Positions 36,367-43,410 of a stretch of DNA of 64,000 bases are shown here, in pieces. The position numbers and the translations under genes are program-made. The notes below the pieces were generated by a model. It was not told where the DNA came from, did not search any database, and saw nothing but the letters and a program-made list of their open reading frames with translations. This stretch comes from Lachnospiraceae bacterium (GTDB lineage Bacteria; Bacillota; Clostridia; Lachnospirales; Lachnospiraceae), in contig JAFQCM010000056.1 of assembly GCA_017399445.1 (NCBI GenBank), forward strand, positions 178,658 through 242,657. Direction: 5' to 3'. Every line of letters starts with the position of its first letter. Within the stretch, counting starts at the first letter, position 1.

Positions 36367-37449
36367 ATGAAAAAGAGAGCATTGATAGCTATGAGCGGCG
36401 GTGTAGATTCTTCAGTGGCGGCACTGTTAATGAAAGAAAGAGGATATGATTGTATTGGTGTTACCATGAAATTATATGAAAACGAGGACATTGGTGTGAT
36501 TCGGGAGAAGACTTGCTGTACCTTAAGCGACGTGGAAGATGCCAGGGCAGTGGCAGCAAAGCTTGACATTCCCTATTACGTATTTAACTTTAAGGATAGT
36601 TTTAAGGAAAAAGTCATTGATAAGTTTGTAAAAAGTTATCAGTGCGGAAAAACGCCCAATCCCTGCATTGATTGTAATCGCTATTTAAAATTTGAGGGTC
36701 TGTACCAAAGAGCAAAGGAATTGGAATGTGACTCTATTGTAACTGGTCACTATGCAAGAGTAGAGCAGATAGATGGAGCGTATCATCTTCTGAAAGGTGT
36801 GGATGAATCCAAAGACCAGAGCTATGTACTTTACTCTTTGACAAAGGAGCAGCTAGCCCATACCCAGTTTCCATTAGGCAGTCTTACAAAAGAAGAAGTA
36901 AGAAAGATTGCAGCTAGTCATGGATTTATCAATGCCCAGAAAAAGGAAAGTCAGGATATTTGTTTTATTCCTGATGGAGATTACAGAAAATTCATGGAAC
37001 AGACTCAGGGAATCAGTGTAGGTTCCGGAATTTTTACAGATAAAGAAGGAAATATTTTAGGAAAACATGAAGGATATTACAGATACACCATAGGACAGAG
37101 AAAAGGTCTTGGAATTTCGGGTAAAAAGCCATATTACGTTATAGAAATCAATCCGGAAAAGAATTTGGTGGTTTTAGGAGACAATGAAGATTTGTTTCAC
37201 ACAGAACTGATTGCAGAGGATTTTAATTGGATTGATGACAGTGTACCAGAAGGTGAGGAAATTCAGGCAAAAGTGCGTTACGGACATAAGGCATCGCCAG
37301 CCATTTACCGGATTTTGGAAGACGGCAGAGTGTGGGTTAAATTTCAGACTCCTCAACGAGCATTTACAAAAGGTCAGGCAGTGGTGCTTTATCAGGGAGA
37401 TAGGGTCCTTGGTGGAGGAACCATTGCAGAAAACAGAATAGAAAGATAA
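36367..37449 (+). CDS. mnmA: tRNA-specific 2-thiouridylase MnmA
   Basis: MnmA adds sulfur to U34 of Glu, Gln and Lys tRNAs, using ATP and a sulfur relay from a cysteine desulfurase. The 360-residue protein has the PP-loop SGGVDSS at about 10-16, the catalytic Cys pair in CGKTPNPCIDCN (near 97-108) and QDICFIPDGDY (near 198), and a C-terminal beta-barrel. An ATKY-like contact segment, KDQSYVLYSL, is also present. AGGAGG precedes the ATG. It has its own consensus promoter and a structured leader. The cysteine desulfurase and NifU-like genes that often precede mnmA in Clostridia are not here. Confidence 0.97.
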   Translation: MKKRALIAMSGGVDSSVAALLMKERGYDCIGVTMKLYENEDIGVIREKTCCTLSDVEDARAVAAKLDIPYYVFNFKDSFKEKVIDKFVKSYQCGKTPNPCIDCNRYLKFEGLYQRAKELECDSIVTGHYARVEQIDGAYHLLKGVDESKDQSYVLYSLTKEQLAHTQFPLGSLTKEEVRKIAASHGFINAQKKESQDICFIPDGDYRKFMEQTQGISVGSGIFTDKEGNILGKHEGYYRYTIGQRKGLGISGKKPYYVIEINPEKNLVVLGDNEDLFHTELIAEDFNWIDDSVPEGEEIQAKVRYGHKASPAIYRILEDGRVWVKFQTPQRAFTKGQAVVLYQGDRVLGGGTIAENRIER

Positions 37450-37514
37450 CAAACTTCAAAGCTTTTCTTTTTTGAAAATATGTATTATGATGAGTATGGA
37501 AAGGAAGGTCTGAA

Positions 37515-37772
37515 ATGGAGCATTACAAATTTTCCCAAAATAGTAAATGTGAATACTTTCCATGTCATAAAATGGAACATCCGGAGCAATTTAATTGTTT
37601 GTTTTGTTATTGCCCCCTGTATGCCTTGAAAGATAAATGCGGTGGTAATTTTCGATATACAAAAAATGGTATAAAAGATTGTTCCCAGTGTCTTGTCCCT
37701 CATAGTGAAAAGGGATATGAGCATGTGCTGGCACATATGAAAGAAGTGCTAGAGCTTGGAAAGAAACAGTAA
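37515..37772 (+). CDS. Cysteine-rich small domain protein (PF04071-like)
   Basis: The 85-residue protein carries many Cys: SKCEYFPCHK near the start, FNCLFCYCPLY in the middle, then CGGNF and KDCSQCLVPH. This pattern is that of the cysteine-rich small domain, believed to bind metal and sometimes fused or adjacent to cobalamin-salvage genes. No such gene is near, so the role is open. AAGGAAGG precedes the ATG. It lies 65 bp after mnmA and may be co-transcribed. A strong terminator follows at 37791. Confidence 0.8.
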   Translation: MEHYKFSQNSKCEYFPCHKMEHPEQFNCLFCYCPLYALKDKCGGNFRYTKNGIKDCSQCLVPHSEKGYEHVLAHMKEVLELGKKQ

Positions 37773-37790
37773 TTACAAATAGAAAATTAC

Positions 37791-37827
37791 GGCTATCTCT
37801 AATTAAGAAAAGAGATAGCCGTTTTTG
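37791..37827 (+). terminator. Terminator after the Cys-rich gene
   Basis: CGGCTATCTCT and AGAGATAGCCG form an 11-bp perfect stem with a 10-base loop, followed by TTTTTG. Confidence 0.88.
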
Positions 37828-37912
37828 TTTCTCCAGTAAAAATTTGGCATTGAAATCATATAAATTATGTACAAAACTCAATACCTGTCCTAGCATCGCG
37901 TAAAAAAATAAT

Positions 37913-38326
37913 TTATTTTAAATTCTTTTTACGTTTTTCCAGAAGTTCTTCCACATCTGCGATTAATTTAGCTTCATCTTCTTCAGCATCTAATAAAGCT
38001 GAAATTACTTCAAGTTTGTTAGCATATTTGCTTAAGAAAGAAGCATCTGTTTTAATCTGGCGTTTCGCATATTCTTCAGCGGAAACGATTGGTAAGTAGC
38101 TTCTGGTTAATACAGTACCACTGTAAACGATTTCATCTACTTTTAAGTAGTTCTTAGAAATTAATTTCTTAATAACAGCTTGTACTGTGTTAATACTAAG
38201 AGTCTGGTTAACCTTTGGAATGTCAGATGCTATTACAGAACCTTCTTTTGACCAAAAGACATTCATAACATCTAATTCACGTTTACTTAACTCATATGAG
38301 TTTTCTGGATTGTTTTTACTTCTCAT
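37913..38326 (-). CDS. BlaI/MecI/CopY-type transcriptional repressor
   Basis: The 137-residue protein has the BlaI/MecI winged helix: YELSKRELDVMNVFWSKEG at the N-terminus, a recognition helix in SINTVQAVIKKLISKNYL, then a wing and a helical dimerisation tail. Family members repress beta-lactamase, PBP2a or copper-export genes and are cleaved or released after a signal. The usual BlaR1-type sensor gene is not adjacent, so release must work otherwise or from a distance. Its own promoter (38351-38379) overlaps a near-palindromic AT-rich site, which suggests autoregulation. Confidence 0.9.
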   Translation of the reverse strand: MRSKNNPENSYELSKRELDVMNVFWSKEGSVIASDIPKVNQTLSINTVQAVIKKLISKNYLKVDEIVYSGTVLTRSYLPIVSAEEYAKRQIKTDASFLSKYANKLEVISALLDAEEDEAKLIADVEELLEKRKKNLK

Positions 38327-38350
38327 CTTTTAACACCACCTTGCAATTAA

Positions 38351-38379
38351 ATAATATATCATTAAATGGGTGCTGTCAA
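38351..38379 (-). promoter_or_regulatory. Promoter and possible operator of the BlaI-type gene
   Basis: On the - strand, TTGACA, a 17-bp spacer and TATTAT form a near-consensus promoter. AATGATATATTATT, overlapping the -10, is palindromic apart from one mismatched pair and could be a repressor site. Confidence 0.65.
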
Positions 38380-38408
38380 CTAGTTTTAGAGGAAAAATCA
38401 CTATATTT

Positions 38409-38572
38409 GTAACAGTTCAGCCCACGCCATTCGCAAAGTCGCACTAACGTGCTTTCCGTTGCTACGCAACTACCTTTGCTCATATACAAGCGTTTTGCTC
38501 ATGATATGTGATACAAGTGCATTTTATGCGAGCATAATGCACTTGTATCACATATCATGGCTGAACTGTTAC
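38409..38572. repeat. Dispersed palindromic repeat, copy B (full length)
   Basis: A 164-bp element with perfect 14-bp terminal inverted repeats, GTAACAGTTCAGCC and GGCTGAACTGTTAC. Its right half holds a further long inverted repeat (CATGATATGTGATACAAGTG facing its complement around TTTTATGCGAGCATAA). It carries no gene. It fits a MITE-like or REP-like element whose transposase is elsewhere. The remainder of this 370-bp gap holds the promoters on each side. Confidence 0.85.
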
Positions 38573-38633
38573 CTATATTTTCATAAGACCATGTTGGTTT
38601 TAAAAATAGATGGTTTACGTGGATTTTATTTGC

Positions 38634-38662
38634 TTGACATATATAGATGACCGATATATAAT
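38634..38662 (+). promoter_or_regulatory. Consensus promoter of the padR operon
   Basis: A perfect TTGACA (38634-38639), 17-bp spacer and perfect TATAAT (38657-38662). A promoter this strong with overlapping palindromes points to tight repression. Confidence 0.85.
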
Positions 38663-38664
38663 CA

Positions 38665-38683
38665 TATATAGATAATCTATATA
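38665..38683. promoter_or_regulatory. Candidate PadR operator
   Basis: TATATAGAT, a central A, and ATCTATATA make a perfect 19-bp palindrome at the expected transcription start. A half-site ATATATAGAT (38639-38648) lies 25 bp upstream inside the promoter. PadR proteins bind such sites and often repress their own operon. Confidence 0.6.
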
Positions 38684-38696
38684 CGAGGAGGAAAAA

Positions 38697-39026
38697 ATGG
38701 CAGTTGATAAAAGTTTAATTTCGGGAAGCACTTCCATGTTGGTTATGCGACTTTTGGAAGAAAAGGATATGTATGGATATGAAATGATAGATAATCTTCA
38801 AAAAAAATCCCAAAACGTGTTTAACCTAAAGGCAGGAACCTTATATCCCTTATTGCATTCTTTGGAAAATAAAGGATATTTAAAGTCTTATGAAAAGGAG
38901 GCAAATGGAAAGACGAGAAAATATTATAGTCTTACCAATGAAGGAAAAAGGCACCTGCAGGAAAAGAAAGAAGAGTGGCAGGAGTATACCCAGGCGGTAA
39001 CAAATGTTTTATGTATGGAGGGATAA
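38697..39026 (+). CDS. PadR family transcriptional regulator
   Basis: The 109-residue protein is a PadR subfamily-2 winged helix: SGSTSMLVMRLLEEKDMYGYEM, then NLKAGTLYPLLHSLENKGYL as recognition helix and wing, and RKYYSLTNEGKRHL near the end, with a short C-terminal dimer helix. These repressors respond to small toxic compounds or cell-envelope stress and control adjacent membrane-protein genes. The gene for the HAAS/SEDS-type membrane protein follows after 3 bp, the common PadR arrangement. The consensus promoter and palindrome upstream suggest autorepression. GAGGAGG precedes the ATG. Confidence 0.95.
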   Translation: MAVDKSLISGSTSMLVMRLLEEKDMYGYEMIDNLQKKSQNVFNLKAGTLYPLLHSLENKGYLKSYEKEANGKTRKYYSLTNEGKRHLQEKKEEWQEYTQAVTNVLCMEG

Positions 39027-39029
39027 GAG

Positions 39030-40379
39030 ATGGCAATAGAAGAATATTTGAATACACTGACAGAACAAATTCGGTGTAAGCAGGCAAGAGAAGCTGTCAG
39101 AGAGGAAGTGGAAGGTCATATACAAGACCAGATAGAGGAATGTTTACAGGAAGGTATGACAAAAGAAGAGGCGGAGGTATATGCAGTGAAACAGATGGGA
39201 GATCCGGTAGAAGCAGGGGTTTCTTTAGACAGGGTTCACAGACCAAAAGTGGTATGGAGCATGTTAGCATTAATTGGAGTTTTAAGCATTTTAGGTACAG
39301 GGGTTCAGTATCTGATTAGCATAAATAGTGAAAATACCATAGGGTTTAACTTAAGTTCTCACCTGGTATATACTTTGGCAGGATTTTTGGTAATGGCATT
39401 AATGTATTATCTGGATTATAGTTTTTTCGGAAGTTATGGAAAAGTAATGGCAATTATTTTTCTTGGGTATATGTTTTTACAGGTGTTTTTTATGGGACTA
39501 GAAGTGAATGGGGCCAGAATATTTAGTGGATTGTTAGGAGGAGTTACTCTCTCTTTAAGAATGCTTATGCTTTTGTATGTTCCGATTTATGGTGGTGTAT
39601 TGTATAGTTATCGGGATGGCAGTTATAAGGAAGTAATAAAAGCAATGATATTTTTGCTGATTCCATTATGGATTACAAAAAATATGCCGTGTTTAAGCTT
39701 AACATTAGCATTATTCCTTACTATGATGATTATGCTTTCTGTTGCTGTGTTGAAAGGTTGGTTTGCAGTGAAAGGGAAAGCATTGGTAGTTACTGCATGG
39801 AGTGCTATTATTGTTTGTCCGGTTTTGGTTTTATTTTTTGGAATAAAGTTTCGCTGGTTTGCAGATTATCAGATTGCAAGACTGGAATCTTTAATAGGGG
39901 GAGGAGATCCTAAAGGTTCCTCTTACGTTCATTACAGAGTAAGAGAAATTATAGGAAGCAGCCGACTTTGGGGAAAAAGTGAGGATTTGCAGGATACTTC
40001 TTTTATGTTACCGGAAATGGGTTCTAATTTTATTCTGACTCATTTAATTTCTTACTATGGGATTTTAGTTGCTGTTATTATAGGAGCATTATTGCTAATT
40101 TTAGTTTCAAAAATTTTGAAAATATCTTTTCGCCAAAAAAATCAGCTGGGAATGATGATTGGTTTGGGCTGTGGAAGTATTTTTGGAATACAGATTATTT
40201 CTTATTTATTGGAAAATCTGGGGTTAATGCATTATACTTTTGTATATCTTCCACTATTTTCCACAGGAGGGACCGGAATTATAGTAACCTATGCTTTGTT
40301 GGGAATAGTTTTGAGTATTTATAAGTATCAGGATATTCCGTTGAAGGTAAAAAGAAGAAATATTACTATTCGTATATAA
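39030..40379 (+). CDS. HAAS-domain membrane protein with FtsW/RodA/SpoVE (SEDS)-like part
   Basis: The 449-residue protein starts with a HAAS/permease-prefix domain (about 1-75, with EEVEGHIQDQIEECLQEG and VKQMGDPVEAG). About ten membrane helices follow in the SEDS pattern. The extracellular loop has GGGDPKGSSY and LPEMGSNFILTHLISYYGIL, which line up with the NPxxDPxGxGY and TDFIFAVIGEE regions of RodA/FtsW. The loop aspartate is retained, while the later TD-EE acids are changed. The end has LFSTGGTGIIVTYALLGI, matching the SEDS SxGGS helix. SEDS proteins polymerise peptidoglycan glycan strands; whether this one does is uncertain. It is controlled with the PadR gene. Confidence 0.78.
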   Translation: MAIEEYLNTLTEQIRCKQAREAVREEVEGHIQDQIEECLQEGMTKEEAEVYAVKQMGDPVEAGVSLDRVHRPKVVWSMLALIGVLSILGTGVQYLISINSENTIGFNLSSHLVYTLAGFLVMALMYYLDYSFFGSYGKVMAIIFLGYMFLQVFFMGLEVNGARIFSGLLGGVTLSLRMLMLLYVPIYGGVLYSYRDGSYKEVIKAMIFLLIPLWITKNMPCLSLTLALFLTMMIMLSVAVLKGWFAVKGKALVVTAWSAIIVCPVLVLFFGIKFRWFADYQIARLESLIGGGDPKGSSYVHYRVREIIGSSRLWGKSEDLQDTSFMLPEMGSNFILTHLISYYGILVAVIIGALLLILVSKILKISFRQKNQLGMMIGLGCGSIFGIQIISYLLENLGLMHYTFVYLPLFSTGGTGIIVTYALLGIVLSIYKYQDIPLKVKRRNITIRI

Positions 40380-40410
40380 AATCAGTACAGATACATTTTC
40401 AACATTATTT

Positions 40411-40454
40411 CTATGGGGTCCATGAATATTTTTATTGATGGACCCCGTAGTTTG
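40411..40454 (+). terminator. Terminator of the padR operon
   Basis: CTATGGGGTCCAT and ATGGACCCCGTAG form a long stem with a 14-base loop, followed by TTTGTT. The T-run is short but the stem is strong. Confidence 0.65.
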
Positions 40455-40496
40455 TTATATGGGAAAGTGCAGTAGGACGTTGATGACAATGGCACC

Positions 40497-40525
40497 TTGA
40501 CAATCCTAAAATACTTTTTTATGAT
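40497..40525 (+). promoter_or_regulatory. Promoter of the metallo-hydrolase gene pair
   Basis: TTGACA (40497-40502), a 17-bp spacer and TATGAT (40520-40525), just upstream of the small gene at 40564. Confidence 0.7.
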
Positions 40526-40563
40526 AAATTTAGACATTTTAAAACATCAGGGAGGAAGGTAGC

Positions 40564-40788
40564 ATGGAAGCAAAAGTAATCAGAATTGAGGAACCGGATT
40601 TTGGCTGTGAGGGAAGACCAGAAGGGGCACCGGTTATGGATAAGGTGATCCTTAGAAAAACGGGTTCCACAGAAGAGTTTACTATGAAAGAAGATGATGC
40701 CTATTTATATGAATTGGGGATTTGGGAAGGGGATGTGGTAGAAGTATCAGAGGATAAAACAAAAATCTTGAGAAAAGTTGGGGAATAG
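40564..40788 (+). CDS. Small conserved protein of unknown function
   Basis: This 74-residue, acidic protein was not recognised with certainty. It reads EAKVIRIEEPDFGCEGRPEG, then a beta-rich stretch VILRKTGSTEEFTMKEDDAY and ends IWEGDVVEVSEDKTKILRKV. The ending resembles small beta-barrel proteins such as DUF3006 that often sit next to ComEC-like metallo-hydrolase genes, which is also its position here: the next gene starts within 10 bp of its stop. GGGAGGAAGG precedes the ATG. A joint role with the downstream protein is likely but not defined. Confidence 0.7.
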   Translation: MEAKVIRIEEPDFGCEGRPEGAPVMDKVILRKTGSTEEFTMKEDDAYLYELGIWEGDVVEVSEDKTKILRKVGE

Positions 40789-40797
40789 GTGAAGACC

Positions 40798-42150
40798 ATG
40801 AAGAAAAGCAGAATAGCAGCAATATTAGCAGCGTTAATTTTAGGAATTAGTGGATGCGCAGGAACCGTGGACAGCACAGGGACAGATGTAAATACAAGTA
40901 CTGTGGAAACGGAAGCAGTTGAAAATGAGGCGGAAAGTACGGAAGAAACAACAGAGAGTACAGAGAATGGAAGAGAAAGTTCGGAAGAAACAGAGAGTCT
41001 GGATGGAACAGAAAGCTCTCAGGGGACGAAAAACTCAGGAGTTTCTCAGGAAACTGACAATTCCCAGGATACCGAAGGAAGTTTGGTAGTAAATTTCATT
41101 GATATAGGTCAGGGAGACAGTATTTTGATTACTCAGGGAGACCACCACATGCTGATTGATGGTGGAGAAAATGATCAAGGTACCAAAATCCAGTCTTATA
41201 TTCAGGCAAATAACATAAAAGAATTAGAATATGTAGTAGGAACCCACCCAGATTCCGACCATATCGGTGGTTTAGACGTGATTATTTACAAGTTTGACTG
41301 TAAAAATATTTTGATGCCGGAGTATTCTAAGGACACAAAAACATATGAGGATGTAATTTCCGCAGTAGAAACCAAAGGATATAAGATAACTCATCCTATA
41401 GCAGGGGATACCTTTTCTTTAGGAGACGCTTCTGTGGAAGTACTTTCACCTCAGGCAGGAGCAGATTATGGTGATAATGCTAATGATTATTCCATCGCTT
41501 TAAAGATAACATATAAAGACACCACATTTTTGTTTACCGGAGATTGTGAGGAAGCAGCGGAAGAAGATATGATAAATTCCGGTTATGATTTAAGTGCAGA
41601 TGTTATGAAAGCAGGCCATCATGGAAGTAATACATCCAATACCCAGGAATTTTTAGAAAAAGTAAATCCGGAATATGTAGTAATAAGCTGTGGAGAAGGA
41701 AATGAGTATGGGCATCCAAGGGCAGAGGTATTAAATAACCTTCGCAGCATGGGAGTAAAAGTATTTAGAACAGATGAGCAGGGAACCATTGTAGCAGTTT
41801 CTAATGGTAGTGAGATTGTATGGAACGCTTCTCCATCAGAAAGCTGGCAGGCAGGAGAACCAAAAGGAAATGCTGGAGAAGATACTGTTGAAACTACTGA
41901 AAATAGTCAGGAAACAGGAGAAAACAGTAGAACACAGGAAGCAGTGCAGGCACAGGAAACAGTTCCTATAGCAGCAGATGCCAATCCTCAGGGAACCACA
42001 TATATTTTAAATACAAATACAAAGAAAATACATTATCCATCCTGCAAAAGTGTAAGTCAGATGAGTGAAAAAAATAAGCAGGCAACCAATCAGTCCGTAG
42101 CGGAATTAGAAGCAGCAGGCTATGAGCCATGTAAAAACTGTAATCCTTAA
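40798..42150 (+). CDS. ComEC/Rec2-like metallo-beta-lactamase-fold lipoprotein with C-terminal Cys motif domain
   Basis: I use ATG 40798; a GTG nine bases earlier is possible. The 450-residue protein has a lipoprotein signal (LGISGC), then an 80-residue Glu/Ser/Thr-rich spacer. A metallo-beta-lactamase fold spans about 95-340: FIDIGQGDSILI, THPDSDHIGG, LFTGDCEEAAEEDM and KAGHHGSNTS. It resembles the nuclease domain of ComEC. A last domain (about 400-450) has IHYPSCKSVSQM and AAGYEPCKNCNP, an Ada-like metal-binding pattern also seen on secreted nucleases. Extracellular nucleic acid or phosphodiester cleavage is the best guess; it lacks the ComEC membrane channel. Confidence 0.85.
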   Translation: MKKSRIAAILAALILGISGCAGTVDSTGTDVNTSTVETEAVENEAESTEETTESTENGRESSEETESLDGTESSQGTKNSGVSQETDNSQDTEGSLVVNFIDIGQGDSILITQGDHHMLIDGGENDQGTKIQSYIQANNIKELEYVVGTHPDSDHIGGLDVIIYKFDCKNILMPEYSKDTKTYEDVISAVETKGYKITHPIAGDTFSLGDASVEVLSPQAGADYGDNANDYSIALKITYKDTTFLFTGDCEEAAEEDMINSGYDLSADVMKAGHHGSNTSNTQEFLEKVNPEYVVISCGEGNEYGHPRAEVLNNLRSMGVKVFRTDEQGTIVAVSNGSEIVWNASPSESWQAGEPKGNAGEDTVETTENSQETGENSRTQEAVQAQETVPIAADANPQGTTYILNTNTKKIHYPSCKSVSQMSEKNKQATNQSVAELEAAGYEPCKNCNP

Positions 42151-42202
42151 AGAAGGCTGCCAAAATGCCATATTGGATTAGAGAAAGAACAGGAAGGGGA
42201 AA

Positions 42203-42763
42203 ATGAAGCAGTTAGAGTATTTTGATATTAGAGATAAAAACGGTGATATTACCGGCGAAGTCAAGGAACGGAGTCTAGTACACCAGGATGGAGATTTGCA
42301 TGGAACCGTTCATATCTGGGTAGTAAGAAAAACAACCACAGGTTATGATGTGTTGCTACAAAAGCGCAGTGCCACAAAAGATTCCTTTCCAGAGTGTTAT
42401 GATATTTCTTCCGCAGGTCATGTGGAAGCCGGATTTGATTATAAAGAATCAGCACTTCGGGAATTAAAGGAAGAGTTAGGGATAGCGGCGAAAGAAGAGG
42501 AACTGGATTATTTTGGAATGCATGAAGGATATGTGGAAGAATGGTTTTATGGGAAGCTTTTCAAAAACCATGAAATCAGTGCTATGTTTCTTTATGACAA
42601 ACTGGTGAAAGAGGAGGAATTAGTTCTCCAAACAGAAGAAGTAGAATCCGTGTGCTTCATGGATTATCATGTATGTTTGGAAAAGATAAAAGATGGAACC
42701 TTAAAACATTGTATTTATATGGATGAATTTGAGGCATTAGGAAAGAAATTAGGATTACTATAG
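42203..42763 (+). CDS. NUDIX hydrolase (IPP isomerase/YfcD-like)
   Basis: The 186-residue protein has a NUDIX fold with the box GHVEAGFDYKESALRELKEE plus LGI. The RE-x2-EE metal site is intact, while the Glu expected seven residues into the box is Phe. The N-terminus EYFDIRDKNGDITGEVKERS and the HIWVV strand match the group of IDI/YfcD-like NUDIX proteins that hydrolyse nucleoside diphosphate compounds. No isoprenoid genes are near, so IPP isomerase is unlikely. AAGGGG lies before the ATG. It follows the lipoprotein gene by 52 bp and precedes a small acidic protein gene. Confidence 0.9.
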   Translation: MKQLEYFDIRDKNGDITGEVKERSLVHQDGDLHGTVHIWVVRKTTTGYDVLLQKRSATKDSFPECYDISSAGHVEAGFDYKESALRELKEELGIAAKEEELDYFGMHEGYVEEWFYGKLFKNHEISAMFLYDKLVKEEELVLQTEEVESVCFMDYHVCLEKIKDGTLKHCIYMDEFEALGKKLGLL

Positions 42764-42785
42764 AGGAAAAGGAAAGGAGAAAAGC

Positions 42786-42983
42786 ATGGGAAAAAAGTTT
42801 AAGGATTTGTATTTGAAGAATGAAATTGAATTTGAAGAAATTGATGATTATGTATTTGATTGGGGGATGAGTGATGAAAATTTAACTTTGCGGGAATATC
42901 TTGGATTGAACGAAGAAGAGGAAGACATCTGGGTAAGTGTTGGAGAAGAAGCGCTAAAAGAGCTACTGGATGCACAAAAATAA
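42786..42983 (+). CDS. Small acidic protein of unknown function
   Basis: A 65-residue, strongly acidic protein (DDYVFDWGMSDENLTLREYL, GLNEEEEDIW) that I do not recognise. GGAAAGGAGAAAAGC precedes the ATG, a convincing ribosome site, and the gene is 22 bp after the NUDIX gene, so it is very likely real and co-transcribed. No signal peptide or membrane helix is seen. The HxC-free, Trp-containing sequence suggests a folded helical protein-binding module, but this is only inference. Confidence 0.7.
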   Translation: MGKKFKDLYLKNEIEFEEIDDYVFDWGMSDENLTLREYLGLNEEEEDIWVSVGEEALKELLDAQK

Positions 42984-43036
42984 ACAGTAGGATAAAATTG
43001 TTAAATATTAATGTGAAAATAAGGAAATCAAGATAC

Positions 43037-43065
43037 TAGACAATTTCCAAAGAAAAGTGTATACT
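43037..43065 (+). promoter_or_regulatory. Promoter of the DUF1858 gene
   Basis: TAGACA (43037-43042), a 17-bp spacer and TATACT (43060-43065) lie 52 bp before the DUF1858 start. Confidence 0.6.
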
Positions 43066-43117
43066 ACTAACATTAAGTGCACAAAATAACATGAACAATA
43101 TTCAGGAGGAAATGAAC

Positions 43118-43318
43118 ATGGCAGAAATAACAAAGGAAACAACAATCGGTGAATTATTAAGAGTTGCTCCACAGGCAGCACCAGTACTTATGGAGATCGG
43201 AATGCATTGTCTTGGTTGTCCTTCCGCACAGGGTGAAAGTTTAGAAGAAGCAGCAATGGTACATGGTATCGATGCAGTAGATTTAGTAAATAAAATTAAT
43301 GCAGTAATCAATGGTTAA
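43118..43318 (+). CDS. DUF1858 domain protein with CxxC motif
   Basis: The ATG at 43118 has AGGAGG 8 nt upstream; an in-frame ATG nine codons earlier spans that site and is rejected. The 66-residue protein is a single DUF1858 domain: [20 protein letters not shown], then [20 protein letters not shown] with the paired Cys. The domain is found alone or fused to hybrid cluster and other redox proteins in anaerobes and is assumed to take part in disulfide or metal chemistry. It is a one-gene unit with its own promoter and terminator. Confidence 0.92.
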   Translation: MAEITKETTIGELLRVAPQAAPVLMEIGMHCLGCPSAQGESLEEAAMVHGIDAVDLVNKINAVING

Positions 43319-43349
43319 TTCAAATAAAAAGAAACAATCTACAAAAGAT

Positions 43350-43377
43350 ACCCTGGTTTTCTAAACCAGGGTGTTTT
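43350..43377 (+). terminator. Terminator of the DUF1858 gene
   Basis: ACCCTGGTTT and AAACCAGGGT form a perfect 10-bp stem with a three-base loop, followed by GTTTTC. Confidence 0.85.
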
Positions 43378-43410
43378 CGTGTGTAAAAAATAAGCGAGGA
43401 AATAAAGAAA

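Noticed and set aside
38459..38650. A 63-residue + strand frame
   Set aside because: It lies mostly within the palindromic repeat element and the padR promoter and has no ribosome site.
40400..40454. Riboswitch upstream of the 40564 gene
   Set aside because: The single strong hairpin is better explained as the terminator of the preceding padR operon; a separate promoter (40497-40525) lies after it.
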